Source: a virus | Virus record (IMG/VR): IMGVR_UViG_3300031787_010495 | Span: 1-64,000 of that record | Reading direction: 5' to 3' (one strand) | DNA length: 64,000 nt | Part shown: piece by piece, positions 27,196-36,700 of the stretch | Numbering within the stretch: the first letter of the stretch is position 1 | How the letters are laid out: each line of letters opens with the position of its first letter | The notes under the pieces: model-generated | What the model was told of the DNA's origin: nothing | The model's input: the letters and a program-made list of their open reading frames with translations, nothing else | The model's database searches: none | Program-made: the position numbers and the translations under genes

Positions 27196-28575
27196 TTATG
27201 GATTTTTTTGTTGCTCTCTTTCTTTTCTTTTCTCGAGAAGCTCCTTAACTCTATCTCTTTTTCTTTCTTCTTGTTGTTCTTCAAAACCTAAGAAGGTTAC
27301 AGATGATTCCGTATCTATTTCAAGTAATTCGTTGTTGAATTTACAGTTTTCGAATACAACACCATCTTTACCTAAACGAGACTTAGTAATTGCAATAGTT
27401 GCTAAGTTCATTTCTTTTTGTTGTAGTGTTTTTGCCACGGTTATGATGACGTGACCGACTTGGGCTTTCTTAATTGAACCTCCCATTTGGTCAGTAGTAA
27501 CAACCTCAGATGAGATTGAACTTCTATTACCTTGGGTTGCTGTCCAACCAGCTATGTCAAGTTCATGACACATGGCTTCGAATGCTCTCATAATTGAACC
27601 TTCGGCTTTCCATTCGTCTTTAGCACTTGATTCTGGTAGAACACAATCAATATAGTCCATTACTATCATATCAATCCTTGTTCCATCCGCTATCATTTTT
27701 CTGACCTGATTCTTTATTTGATTCATGGTCATTGTATCTGAAGCTAATTTCTTAAGAACTAATTTGTTTTGCATCGTTTCCTTAATCTCAGTAATTTTTT
27801 CCATAACTTTTTCTTTATGGAAAACCAAGTTATCGGGTTCTATGCCAGTCCAAATGGTAAAATGTTTTCTTTGGATAATTTTTGGGTTGTCCTCAAAAAA
27901 TATTTGAAGAACGTTATATCCCATATTGAAAGCTGTATTAGAAATTTTTGTGAGGACGGTTGTCTTACCAACACCTGTTGGTGCCAAGATAACACCAATC
28001 TCACCTTTCGCTAAACCACCTTTGAGTAGTTTGTCAATTCCTGCAATACCCATTGGAATTGGGTGTCTATAATCTTCAACAAGAACATTTTCCAAATCGT
28101 TGAATACGTCTGATTGTCCTTTCTCGATTTCACCAACTTGAAGAGCCTCTCTAACAAGACCTTCGACTTTATCGTAGGATTCGAAATCACCCTCAGTGAT
28201 TATCTTTTGTGCCTTGTCCATTGCTTTCTGTAACTCTTGTTGTTTACAGAATTTCAATGCCTTCTCTTGAACGAACTGAGTTCCTTCTAATGGTGCATCT
28301 TTTACTTGATTGAGAGTATCTAAAACAATTTTAGCTACAAGTTCTTGACTAACCTCGGACTTTATAATTTGTTCTAAAGTTTCGAAGTTTGGTGTTGATT
28401 CATATTTTACATAATACTCTTTAATCATTTGAATAATGATTTTAAAGTATTTGTTATCGAAATATGAACTCTCAATAACATCCAAGATTGAACTTGAAAA
28501 GTCCTTATCAAGGATTATTTGATTTATTAATTGTATCTGAAATGTATTACCTAAGTAGTCAAAATTCTTATTCAT
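27196..28575 (-). CDS. Replicative DNA helicase, gp41/DnaB-like
   Basis: This protein is 459 residues long. An N-terminal helical domain is followed by a RecA-type ATPase domain with Walker A APTGVGKTT (198-206), an aromatic-rich FFED segment, Walker B-like MIVMDYIDCV, and a C-terminal TATQGNRSSI plus TKSRLGKDG region typical of DnaB-family helicases. It would unwind DNA ahead of the family B polymerase and act with a primase not seen here. The C-terminus is strongly charged (Glu, Arg, Lys repeats). It is downstream of the small gene at 28615-29064. Confidence 0.88.
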   Translation of the reverse strand: MNKNFDYLGNTFQIQLINQIILDKDFSSSILDVIESSYFDNKYFKIIIQMIKEYYVKYESTPNFETLEQIIKSEVSQELVAKIVLDTLNQVKDAPLEGTQFVQEKALKFCKQQELQKAMDKAQKIITEGDFESYDKVEGLVREALQVGEIEKGQSDVFNDLENVLVEDYRHPIPMGIAGIDKLLKGGLAKGEIGVILAPTGVGKTTVLTKISNTAFNMGYNVLQIFFEDNPKIIQRKHFTIWTGIEPDNLVFHKEKVMEKITEIKETMQNKLVLKKLASDTMTMNQIKNQVRKMIADGTRIDMIVMDYIDCVLPESSAKDEWKAEGSIMRAFEAMCHELDIAGWTATQGNRSSISSEVVTTDQMGGSIKKAQVGHVIITVAKTLQQKEMNLATIAITKSRLGKDGVVFENCKFNNELLEIDTESSVTFLGFEEQQEERKRDRVKELLEKRKEREQQKNP

Positions 28576-28603
28576 AAACTCTCTGTGATTCCCCCCTTAT
28601 AAT

Positions 28604-28610
28604 TTAAATA
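28604..28610 (-). promoter_or_regulatory. TATTTAA motif before the helicase gene
   Basis: The coding strand reads TATTTAA about 28 nt before ATG 28575 and is followed by a purine-rich stretch with GGGGGGAA. It is a weaker variant of the recurrent motif. Confidence 0.25.
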
Positions 28611-28614
28611 GTCC

Positions 28615-29064
28615 TTAGATAAGGTCAAATTCCAAATACTCGTGAGTTAATTTTTTTGCTGAAAAAATGTCAGTTAATTCTCTAAGTAATTCTTTCAAGA
28701 ATGGTCTTACGTCAACTGTATAACGAACTTTTGGTGGATAAAGTTTTCCATCAATTCTTCTATGACAAATTGTCGTGTCGCCCAACTTGACATAAAGGTT
28801 GAAAAATTCAGGACCTTCTGTGAACGATGTTTCCATAATTGCTGGATTATCATTGATGGCGTCCTTGTTATCCATCATGTAAATCACAGTCTTCATTTTT
28901 AGATAATAATGGAGTTCCTCACTGAATGCCTTCATGAATCCATAAAGTTCCATAGAGTTCTTAGCTTTCGGGTTGTAACCACGAACATTAAAAAACCTCT
29001 GAACAACAATGTTTTCATTGAGGGTCAATAGAAATTCCATTTTTGTGCTGTCTTGCTCTTTCAT
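28615..29064 (-). CDS. Hypothetical protein in replication cluster
   Basis: This protein of 149 residues matches no family I can name. A second in-frame Met at residue 9 (MEFLLTLNEN) is an alternative start. It is mixed alpha/beta with a central MKTVIYMMDNKDAINDNPAIM and a C-terminal acidic helix. Its position between the oxygenase and the helicase suggests early expression and a replication-linked role, but nothing in the sequence proves it. Confidence 0.7.
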   Translation of the reverse strand: MKEQDSTKMEFLLTLNENIVVQRFFNVRGYNPKAKNSMELYGFMKAFSEELHYYLKMKTVIYMMDNKDAINDNPAIMETSFTEGPEFFNLYVKLGDTTICHRRIDGKLYPPKVRYTVDVRPFLKELLRELTDIFSAKKLTHEYLEFDLI

Positions 29065-29091
29065 GTTTGTTTAATTTTTGTTTGTATTTGC

Positions 29092-29832
29092 TTAAAATTT
29101 AAATAAGTTATCTGTTTCATTTATACCCAATTCTTCTTCTTTGTAGAAGATAACTGTGTGTTTGTTTTTTACTTCTTCATCGGTGAAGTAATAAAGTGCT
29201 AATGAATATCTTGACACATCATCAGGTGTTTTTAATGGTAGTGGATGCCCATGAGGTGCATCTTCAATAGAAAAAATAACCGCTCTATTGAATATTGGTT
29301 CTATCTCTATTTCTTTTTTCCAAGGGTCTCCACCCCATAACTCTAAATTACCTCCCCATTCTTTCAACCAAGTTTCATTTAAATAAAGTAATAGATTTAA
29401 GTTACGTTTCCATTTTTTACCAGGGTGTTGGTTATAATCAATGTGAATAGATAACTTACCCCCTTTATTTATTTTATGTATTCCCCCTCCCAACATTATA
29501 GGGTCTCTATATAATTTCTCAAACCCTGTTAAATTTTCTAAAAATTTAATAAATGGTTCTGAATTCATATACTCTGTAATCATATTGGTAATAGGAAGGT
29601 AGTTTTTAAACTCTTCCATATCGGTAGAATGTGTTGGGTAATATAATTTGTTTTTCTCAAACTCTTCAACCCATTCTTCTTCATTAGAAAACCATTTCTT
29701 GTGTTTTTTAATTTCTTCTAAACAACTTTTTAGTAAGAAGTCTGGTAAAAAATTATCAATCACAATGTATGGAAAAGGTTTCGCAGTTTGATACTGAATT
29801 TTCAGTTTATCTGATAAAGTGTAGTCTATCAT
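29092..29832 (-). CDS. 2-oxoglutarate/Fe(II)-dependent oxygenase
   Basis: This protein of 246 residues has the metal triad of the prolyl-hydroxylase-like superfamily: H130-x-D132 in SIHIDYNQHPGKKW, then a distal His at 194 in APHGHP. R208 is a candidate 2-oxoglutarate ligand in SRYSLALYYFT. The surrounding strands (NLNLLLYLN, GGNLELWG, NRAVIFS) fit the double-stranded beta-helix. The substrate is unknown; hydroxylation of protein, nucleotide or DNA base is possible. The gene overlaps the upstream exonuclease stop by 4 nt (ATGA), so it is co-expressed with replication genes. Confidence 0.87.
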   Translation of the reverse strand: MIDYTLSDKLKIQYQTAKPFPYIVIDNFLPDFLLKSCLEEIKKHKKWFSNEEEWVEEFEKNKLYYPTHSTDMEEFKNYLPITNMITEYMNSEPFIKFLENLTGFEKLYRDPIMLGGGIHKINKGGKLSIHIDYNQHPGKKWKRNLNLLLYLNETWLKEWGGNLELWGGDPWKKEIEIEPIFNRAVIFSIEDAPHGHPLPLKTPDDVSRYSLALYYFTDEEVKNKHTVIFYKEEELGINETDNLFKF

Positions 29833-30821
29833 TTCTTTCGTTTTTCTTTTCTTATTAATTTTAAAAAAGGTTTGAGGAAATTAACCCATGCCTCATCATT
29901 TGTGGGGAGATATTTGAAGAGTCCGTCCTCCATCATCAATCTCATTAAGTTTTTATATCCCCTATCTGTTGGGTCTATGGTGTCTGTGTAGATTTGTTCT
30001 ACTAAGGTTTTACCTTCGTCGGTTATTAGGGGTGTATTCAAATCAACAATTTGTTTATTTATTCTGTAGAACTGTTCTCCAAGTATACCGCTTTTTGTCT
30101 TTCCTGTCAAAATATTAGATAAACTTTTAATAGGTTTTTTTTGCGGGATATTTCGTGCATAATCCAATATTTCTTCGATAGTGCATTGTTTTTCAAGCAT
30201 AATCGGAAAAAGTTTTACTAAAGTTTTTTCACCCAGGCCTTCGATACCATCTATATTATCTGACTTATCACCTGTCATGATTTTTGTCAAAGTAACGTTG
30301 TAATGTGGAATATCCACTTTATTGATTGTTACCTTATCCCCGTTCTTTAGATAACCTTTACCTACGGGTGAATAGATGGTCACCCTTGGGTTAATTAACT
30401 GTGTTAAGTCTTTGTCTGCCGAGAATATGATAATCTCTTCATCGGTCGCTATTTGAGTATAATAGGATATTAGGTCGTCAGCTTCATTGTTAATCATTTC
30501 GACTTGTCGCACATAGACCTCCTCCAAATACATCTTTACTCTTGCCTTTTGTTGCAAGTAAGATTCGTATTTGTATTCATTCATGTCTTGACGACGATTA
30601 CCCTTGTATTGTGGGTATAAAGATTTTCTGATTGATGAGTTAGAATCACCGTCCCAAAATACAATCACTTTATCGTGATTATGCATCTCTAAAAATCTCC
30701 TGATTGTGTTGATGAAGTGATATACTCCACCTATATGAGAACCGTCACTATAAAGGTCTCTGACCCCGTGAAATCCAATTTTGAATAGGTTGTCCCCATC
30801 CACCAACAATGTCTTCGTCAC
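29829..30821 (-). CDS. 5'-3' exonuclease / flap nuclease (T4 RNase H-like)
   Basis: This protein of 330 residues has the FEN/RNase H pattern. It has LLVDGDNLF at the N-terminus (D8, D10), VIFWDGDSNSSIRKSLYPQYKGNRR, NNEADDLISYY, IIFSADKDLTQLI, and the helix-hairpin-helix region MTGDKSDNIDGIEGLGEKT. Together these give the acidic metal-binding cluster. The likely role is removal of RNA primers and flaps during lagging-strand synthesis. It is downstream of uvsX and overlaps the oxygenase gene. Confidence 0.88.
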   Translation of the reverse strand: MTKTLLVDGDNLFKIGFHGVRDLYSDGSHIGGVYHFINTIRRFLEMHNHDKVIVFWDGDSNSSIRKSLYPQYKGNRRQDMNEYKYESYLQQKARVKMYLEEVYVRQVEMINNEADDLISYYTQIATDEEIIIFSADKDLTQLINPRVTIYSPVGKGYLKNGDKVTINKVDIPHYNVTLTKIMTGDKSDNIDGIEGLGEKTLVKLFPIMLEKQCTIEEILDYARNIPQKKPIKSLSNILTGKTKSGILGEQFYRINKQIVDLNTPLITDEGKTLVEQIYTDTIDPTDRGYKNLMRLMMEDGLFKYLPTNDEAWVNFLKPFLKLIRKEKRKK

Positions 30822-30844
30822 ATATTCAATTTAATGGTGAACAA

Positions 30845-31846
30845 TCAATCTTCTTTTTCTTCTGTGAGTGTAAAATCCCCTTCAGCACCGATAATATCTT
30901 TCCAATAGTCGGCGTATTCTTTTTTGTAGGCCTCGATAGACGCTTTTTCTTCGGTTGAATCTTTACCAGCCAAGAACCCGTGAGGAGTAACAATAATCTT
31001 TCCGTCATCAAAACCCAATCCGTTGATGTGATTTTTCATAACTGAGATTTTACTTCTTACTGCAAATTTCACTGAGCGTTTGTCTTTGGTAGCAGTAATC
31101 TTGGTAGTTCCAGCACCTTTTTGATTTCCGAAAAGGAAAACTAATGATGAGTTTAACCAAACTGATTCTCCACCTTTAGCCTTAATCTTTGGTTGACCAA
31201 AAGGATTGTCGGGTAGTTCTACCCATGGTTGGTTGATAATAATAAGTGTATTTTCGTATTCGGTGTCTGCCTTTCTAGAGCCTGAGATTCTTTGGTTGAT
31301 ACCCATACCAATTTTATCTGATAACACAGATGCGTTGTGTTGTTTACCACCTTTACCTTCGTATGTCATTTTACAAGGAACAGAACCAACTGAATCCCAT
31401 ATAAAACATAAACTGTAATTCAATTCCCCTTTTTCTTGTGCATCAAGGAGTTGATTGATGTAGTCTGTGATTTGTTCAATGTAACTGAAATTGTTATTGA
31501 ATAAGAAAAATCCATCCCAATCAAGTTCGCCTGTTTCTTTATCAACAACTTCTTCGCATTGGAAACCCATAAGTTTGGCGTGGTCAAAACTCCATTTCTG
31601 TTCTGTGATTATGAATACAGGAAGTATTTCTTTCTTCTGAGCATCTACCGCAGCTTTGATGGCTGCAGTTGTTTTACCTGTATCTGAGTGCCCGAGGAAC
31701 ATGTTGATATGTCCAACTGCGGGACCTGGAAGTCCAACTGCATCCAAAAAGTCAGAACCTAAGTCCAAAAATCTTTGTGGTTTATATCTTGCTGAAGTTG
31801 AGAACTTCTTTTTTAAATTACCGAAATCGTTTTTCTTAATAGCCAT
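30845..31846 (-). CDS. uvsX: UvsX/RecA-like recombinase
   Basis: This protein is 333 residues long. Walker A GHSDTGKTT is at 52-60, preceded by GPAVGHINMF. Walker B-like CFIWDSVGSV and the C-terminal segments TLIIINQPWV and AKGGESVWLNSSLV match the RecA/UvsX ATPase core. It should coat single-stranded DNA and drive strand invasion for recombination-dependent replication, together with the gp32-like protein encoded just upstream and the SNF2-type helicase. A stem-loop lies between this gene and the gp32-like gene, which may set their relative expression. Confidence 0.9.
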   Translation of the reverse strand: MAIKKNDFGNLKKKFSTSARYKPQRFLDLGSDFLDAVGLPGPAVGHINMFLGHSDTGKTTAAIKAAVDAQKKEILPVFIITEQKWSFDHAKLMGFQCEEVVDKETGELDWDGFFLFNNNFSYIEQITDYINQLLDAQEKGELNYSLCFIWDSVGSVPCKMTYEGKGGKQHNASVLSDKIGMGINQRISGSRKADTEYENTLIIINQPWVELPDNPFGQPKIKAKGGESVWLNSSLVFLFGNQKGAGTTKITATKDKRSVKFAVRSKISVMKNHINGLGFDDGKIIVTPHGFLAGKDSTEEKASIEAYKKEYADYWKDIIGAEGDFTLTEEKED

Positions 31847-31864
31847 ATTGTGTTACATAAAAAT

Positions 31865-31887
31865 AAGGGCGGCTCAACACCGCCCTT
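31865..31887 (-). terminator. Stem-loop terminator after the gp32-like gene
   Basis: AAGGGCGG and CCGCCCTT form an 8-bp GC-rich stem with a 7-nt loop. On the transcribed strand it is followed by a T-rich stretch (ATTTTTATG). It lies between the gp32-like stop and the uvsX start, so it could be a partial terminator giving more gp32-like protein than recombinase. Confidence 0.75.
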
Positions 31888-31896
31888 GTTATAAAA

Positions 31897-32754
31897 TTAG
31901 AATGGTAAATCTTCGTCTACTTCAGAATCTGCTTGTGGGTCTTGAACCTTTTTGGTAGTTGGTTTTGATGAACCACCGAGTGTTTCCTCAGAAACTGTGC
32001 TGTCACCATAAACATATCCACCTTTTTCAGTATCCCACTTTGGAGTTTCACCTCTTGCGATTGCCTCAAGGTACTCAACAGGTTTCTTACTGTATACATC
32101 AGTCCAACTTAACTCATCGTTAATCCACTCTTTAGCTTGGTCCTTGTCTGTATGAACAGGAGCCGGGTCATCATACATAATCGCAGATACGGTTGTGTAT
32201 TCTTTACCCTTAGGTGTTTTGGATTTAGCAAGTTCGATGATAAGGTCACGACCATTCTCAGGGTCAGTAACATCACCTTTGTTTCTCCAAATTGGAATGA
32301 TTTTATCTAAGATACCTTCGTTCTTGTAGTTGTGTTTGAATCTCCAAAACTTTGGTCCATCAGCTTCGTTATCTCTGTCGATAACTTTTACGATGTAAAA
32401 CTTACGAGATTTGTATTGCTTAGCAAGTTCCTTGTCAGATTCCTTACCTGTGCTCATCAATTCTTCATAAACTTCGTTAAGTGGAGAACGCTCATTGTCG
32501 TTTTTTCCTGGGTCATAGAACTTTTGCCATTGACCTCCTACTTGGATTTCGTGATACCAAGCCTCTTTGAATGGTGAGGAACCATCTTGTGTAGGGAGAA
32601 TTCTAATTCTTCTCTGACCTGATTTCTCTTTATCACCAAGGATTAAAGCGAAATACTTTTTCATTCTTTCGTCTTGCGACATTTTGGATTGGGCCCCGCC
32701 CCCGATTTGATTTTTTTCATACTGCGCCAATACGGCATCTAATACATTTGTCAT
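31897..32754 (-). CDS. Single-stranded DNA-binding protein, gp32-like
   Basis: This protein of 285 residues has the core pattern FALILGDKEKSGQRRIRILP, then EAWYHEIQV....KFYDPGK, close to gp32 proteins of T4-like phages. Conserved aromatic and basic residues (YKSRKFYIVKVIDR, FWRFKHNYKNEG) fit an OB-fold. It contains no Cys at all, so the zinc site of T4 gp32 is absent. The C-terminus is acidic and ends DEDLPF, like the tip of bacterial SSB that recruits repair proteins. The gene is flanked by two hairpins, consistent with its own high-level transcript. Confidence 0.87.
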   Translation of the reverse strand: MTNVLDAVLAQYEKNQIGGGAQSKMSQDERMKKYFALILGDKEKSGQRRIRILPTQDGSSPFKEAWYHEIQVGGQWQKFYDPGKNDNERSPLNEVYEELMSTGKESDKELAKQYKSRKFYIVKVIDRDNEADGPKFWRFKHNYKNEGILDKIIPIWRNKGDVTDPENGRDLIIELAKSKTPKGKEYTTVSAIMYDDPAPVHTDKDQAKEWINDELSWTDVYSKKPVEYLEAIARGETPKWDTEKGGYVYGDSTVSEETLGGSSKPTTKKVQDPQADSEVDEDLPF

Positions 32755-32813
32755 TTTGAATTGTTTTTATTGTTTATTAATTATAATTGGGAAATCCCTA
32801 TATGTCAAATTAA

Positions 32814-32835
32814 AAAGGGACCTTTCAGTCCCTTT
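32814..32835 (-). terminator. Stem-loop terminator upstream of the gp32-like gene
   Basis: AAAGGGAC and GTCCCTTT form an 8-bp stem with a 6-nt loop, followed on the transcribed strand by T5. It follows the stop of the gene at 32839 and separates the structural unit from the replication unit. Confidence 0.8.
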
Positions 32836-32838
32836 ATT

Positions 32839-33510
32839 TTATCTGTTAAATTCGTTTTCGTAACTATCTACATCACCAGGTTGGAATGAGTTTTTGATAT
32901 CATTCACGTTGATGTTTTTAACATCATCCGTTGTTAACACATAATCATGTTTACCTGTTTTTTCCATCTCTTCTTTTTTATCCTCAAAAAAGTCTGTAAG
33001 TTTTTGATTGAATGGATATGAATCATATGTTCTTAGTTCTAACTTTTCTTGTGGAGTTTTCTCTCTATACTTTTCAATCTTCATCTCCAAAGAGTTAAGT
33101 TTAGACATAAGTCCATCCATTTCCTTGAGCTTGGATTCGAGGTTATTTAATTGACCAAATAAATTATTAAAATACTCATCTTGTTTCTTTTCGATGTTTT
33201 TTTGACTATCCACTAAATCAGTAACTTCTACCTCTTCAGTTCCATCACCTTCACCCTCTTCTGATTTTCCCTCATCGTCAATTTTCTCTACGTCAGGGTC
33301 ATTCTCTACATCAATAGGTTGAGGTGCTGTGTCTGTAGCTGGTTCCTCACCAGCTGGTGGTGGGGGAACCGCTCCGGCTTCGGGTGCTGCTGGCGGAGGA
33401 GGAATTGCACCTGGGTCTTCAGGTAATGGTAGTTCTGCTTGTTCTACAATGTATTTGTTAATTTGTCTGTAGCGTTCAATCTCGCTAATAATTTTTCTAT
33501 CTAAACTCAT
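32839..33510 (-). CDS. Pro- and acid-rich coiled-coil protein, unknown
   Basis: The preferred start is ATG 33510 (MSLDRKIISE), giving 223 residues. An alternative ATG at 33522 overlaps the upstream stop by 8 nt. The N-terminal helix is followed by a proline-rich stretch (IPPPPAAPEAGAVPPPPAGE) and a very acidic region. Next comes a predicted coiled coil (about 110-160, KLKEMDGLMSKLNSLEMKIE) and a C-terminal domain. It could be a scaffold or assembly factor for the tail. No enzyme motif is present, and it lies at the end of the tail gene run. Confidence 0.72.
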   Translation of the reverse strand: MSLDRKIISEIERYRQINKYIVEQAELPLPEDPGAIPPPPAAPEAGAVPPPPAGEEPATDTAPQPIDVENDPDVEKIDDEGKSEEGEGDGTEEVEVTDLVDSQKNIEKKQDEYFNNLFGQLNNLESKLKEMDGLMSKLNSLEMKIEKYREKTPQEKLELRTYDSYPFNQKLTDFFEDKKEEMEKTGKHDYVLTTDDVKNINVNDIKNSFQPGDVDSYENEFNR

Positions 33511-33514
33511 AGTT

Positions 33515-33739
33515 TTAACCATTTAGTAATTGCTTTATACCTCTTGAAGTTTCAACCCTTACTTTTCTGTTTGCAGTTTGCATGTGTCCGGCTCTTTCGA
33601 TTAGACCATCTCTTTCTCTAACTACGTAACAGTCTCCTGTTTCTAAGTCGCAAACTTGTTTAGTTCCATCACCCAAATCTTCTTCAGAAAATTTAACCGA
33701 TTTTCCTAAATAATTGTCCAATGTTGATTTTAAACTCAT
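33515..33739 (-). CDS. Small hypothetical protein (74 aa)
   Basis: It starts at ATG 33739 with a TATTTATA motif 12 nt upstream. The sequence shows a small beta segment with two Cys (QVCDLETGDCYVVRERDG), which might form a disulphide or a hairpin turn, then a basic C-terminus. I do not recognise it. The downstream gene starts at or just after its stop, so the two are likely co-expressed. Confidence 0.65.
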   Translation of the reverse strand: MSLKSTLDNYLGKSVKFSEEDLGDGTKQVCDLETGDCYVVRERDGLIERAGHMQTANRKVRVETSRGIKQLLNG

Positions 33740-33751
33740 AAAATTCTTTAT

Positions 33752-33759
33752 TATAAATA
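33752..33759 (-). promoter_or_regulatory. TATTTATA motif before gene at 33739
   Basis: The coding-strand TATTTATA lies 12 nt upstream of ATG 33739, between it and the stop of the 2562-aa gene. Confidence 0.45.
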
Positions 33760-33769
33760 TATTGTTATG

Positions 33770-36700
33770 TTATAAAGTGAAAGGAGGACTTGTTGCTCCG
33801 GCATTTATAGGAACAGGGTCTGATGTGTTCGGGAAGATGTGTGTATAACTGCTCGATTTATATCTTACGGAAGCTTGGAATCTACCTTTTGCACTTGTCT
33901 CAACCAAATTAGTATATTTTGTGCCAGGATTATTTGTTATTACAATGGACTGAATTTCTATCTCAGGTATTAAAACTAACTCAAATTCACCTTTCTGAAT
34001 CAAGTTCGGACAACTGAATTGTAAAGTAACATAACCTCCCGTAGGTTTTTTAATATTGTAGATGTCGGGTCCCGAAAAATTAGGTAGTTCACCACTGTTA
34101 GTATTACTCACTATAACTAATGAGCCTGGCGGTGTTTGGGTCGATGGGGTTGCAGGTGGAACATAAATTAAAAAATTGTAATTTTGTCGGACTGTTTCCT
34201 GTGTTGACGTATTATTAGCTAATATCTTAATTTGTGTTGTTATTTCTATTTCGTCGCCCTCATAGTCCTCAAGTTCACCCTGAAACTCAGCACTTATTAA
34301 TGCCGCTCTCGAACAGGTGAATGTTTGTTTATCTTGAGAAACGAAACCAACAAGTCTAGTGTTTTGTCTACTTTCAACAGTTCTTGTGATTGAATTATTT
34401 GGACCCTTCTTTATTGTATATAATGTGTAGGACATTACGGGTTGGTCATCCATCTCCCACGTTCCACTATTAGGAGATATTTTAACAACTAACAACTCAT
34501 CACCACCAATTGTGTTTTTGGTTTGAGTTATAATCTCAAGAGGATTTGGTCCAGTCTGTTGTGGATTAGTAATAACACCTGATGCAGCCGCAGTAACATT
34601 ACTTGCGTTGTTTACATATGAACCTGGAGATGAAGCCGCTGATGGTGAAATTGATGGGTCAAAATTGAAAGTAGAAACTGTTGTAAATGTTCCATAGAAA
34701 GTATCGACTTTAATGTTTCCTGTTGATACTGTAGTTCCCACTTCGGGGACAACTACTCTAATAGTTTGAGGATTGACTATGGTTATATTTCTCGGTTCAA
34801 CTTGAACACCGTTTATGAATACGGCTATTGTTGAATCCAAGCAGTTACCTTTGATTTGAACTATTGTTCCTGAGTTACCAATCGTTGGCGCAAATGTTGT
34901 TATGATTGGAGGTGGGCATGTTTGTCCAGGATTAGGTGGTGGAGGTGTAGGGACTGTTGTATCTTTTTGAATCTCTTTTGCTTCCTTATCATTCTTTTCT
35001 GCTAATTCTTTTGGTATTATTCCAAGTTGAACCGCAGAAACATAGGCTTCTTGCATTGTTCCAATCACCGTTGAAAATTCTGACTCGGCATTCAACTCGT
35101 AGTAGTTCTCAGCAACACTCTCTTTCGGCCAATAACACACGTAATATTTTGTTAATTTCAATTGTCTAATTCTTTCCAAATTGTTTTCCAATCTAGACCT
35201 CATAAAACCAATATATTCCTTGAGACTATTGAATGCAGCAATTGGTAATGAATTTGACGAACCTGAGGATGTCACGTTAACACAACAATATTTTTTATTG
35301 AAATATAAATTTGTTGTTTGAATTGGTTGGAAATTTTTATCGAGTGATAATAATGAAAAGTTGTGATTATATCCAACAAACTTTCCCGCATCTGTGTTCG
35401 AGCTTTTGACAAAACTATTCACATATGAAATCGCATATATGTAGAATCTCAATAATGTGTTGTCTGAACCAGGAATTTCTCTTTCCAATGCCTCCTTGAA
35501 CTTCTGAGGTGTGAGTTCTGTTACGGTTCCAGATTGAACCTCATATCCTTGATATGTTATCACGTCAACTTTTGATGTGCAACTATTTTGAGCATCCAAT
35601 GTATTATTTGAAACCTGAACTACTTCGTCTGTTTTCTGTTGTTGTGTATTAGCAATAGGTTTAGGAACGTCTTTCTTAATTTTCAAAATTGCCTCCAATC
35701 TTGTTAATAAGTTTTGATTAATACTTTGTAGGAAAGAATCAATTGCAGGTAAATCATAAATTCCTTGTCTGATACCAGTAAAGGTTGTTTGGAAATTTCC
35801 AGGCTGTATAGAGTGGTTGATACTATCAATCAGATAAGGTCCGTTAAACATTGGGACATGTCTCAAATTGAAATACATTGTTGGTTGAATAATAGCATTT
35901 CCTAAACAAACCACAGAACATTTATAACTTCTTTGTTTATAAAGATTATAGAGTGACACGTTTTGTGTTGCGACATTTCTACCTGTGGATTGGTTTACAA
36001 TATTCAATTGAGTGTTAATTGATTCCGAGGTTGCCACTCCTGACGCTTGCTCGACTTGGAATGAATAGAATATGTTTTGATTTCTATTTCCGATATCGAC
36101 ATTAAAACCAACGCACTTATTTGATGTCGCCCAGTCTTTTTTTCCCTCCTGATTCTCAATCAAAGGATTTTCAGACGCCCTTCTCATTTCAAATCCATCA
36201 TCACGAAATCTGAAATTTCCTTTTGGTAAATCCAAATATTGTGATGGTTTTCCAACATATGTGCAAACCATTTTAGGTGATGAATTTCTATAATCAACAT
36301 TCAAGAAAGTTCCCCACATGTTATTTGCAAATTCCAAAGAACCCTCAGGTTGAGGTATTGTTGTTCCGTCCACATCTTGAATATTATAGAAGTTTACATA
36401 AGCCGGAAGGTTCATTACTGTAAAGTTATTCTTAATTAGAATACCACTTATCAAAGTGAAGATACTCATGGCATTATTCAGAGAGTTTCTTCCAATCATA
36501 TTTTTCAACTCGAAGATATCTAAGAGAACGGTCTGTCCAATGTTTCTTGAAGCCCTATCCAAGAATAAAATGTCTTCGAATAGAGTTTTTGTTTTGTAAT
36601 CACCACCAGCAATCCATTTATCATTTAAGGCTTTGAACACTTCCCAGTTCTCGACTTTACTTTGTTGTCCCGTAAAAACACTATTTATCGTTCCTTGAGG

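Noticed and set aside
31206-31418. Antisense open frames across replication genes (for example in uvsX)
   Set aside because: They have no family pattern and lie fully inside well-supported genes.
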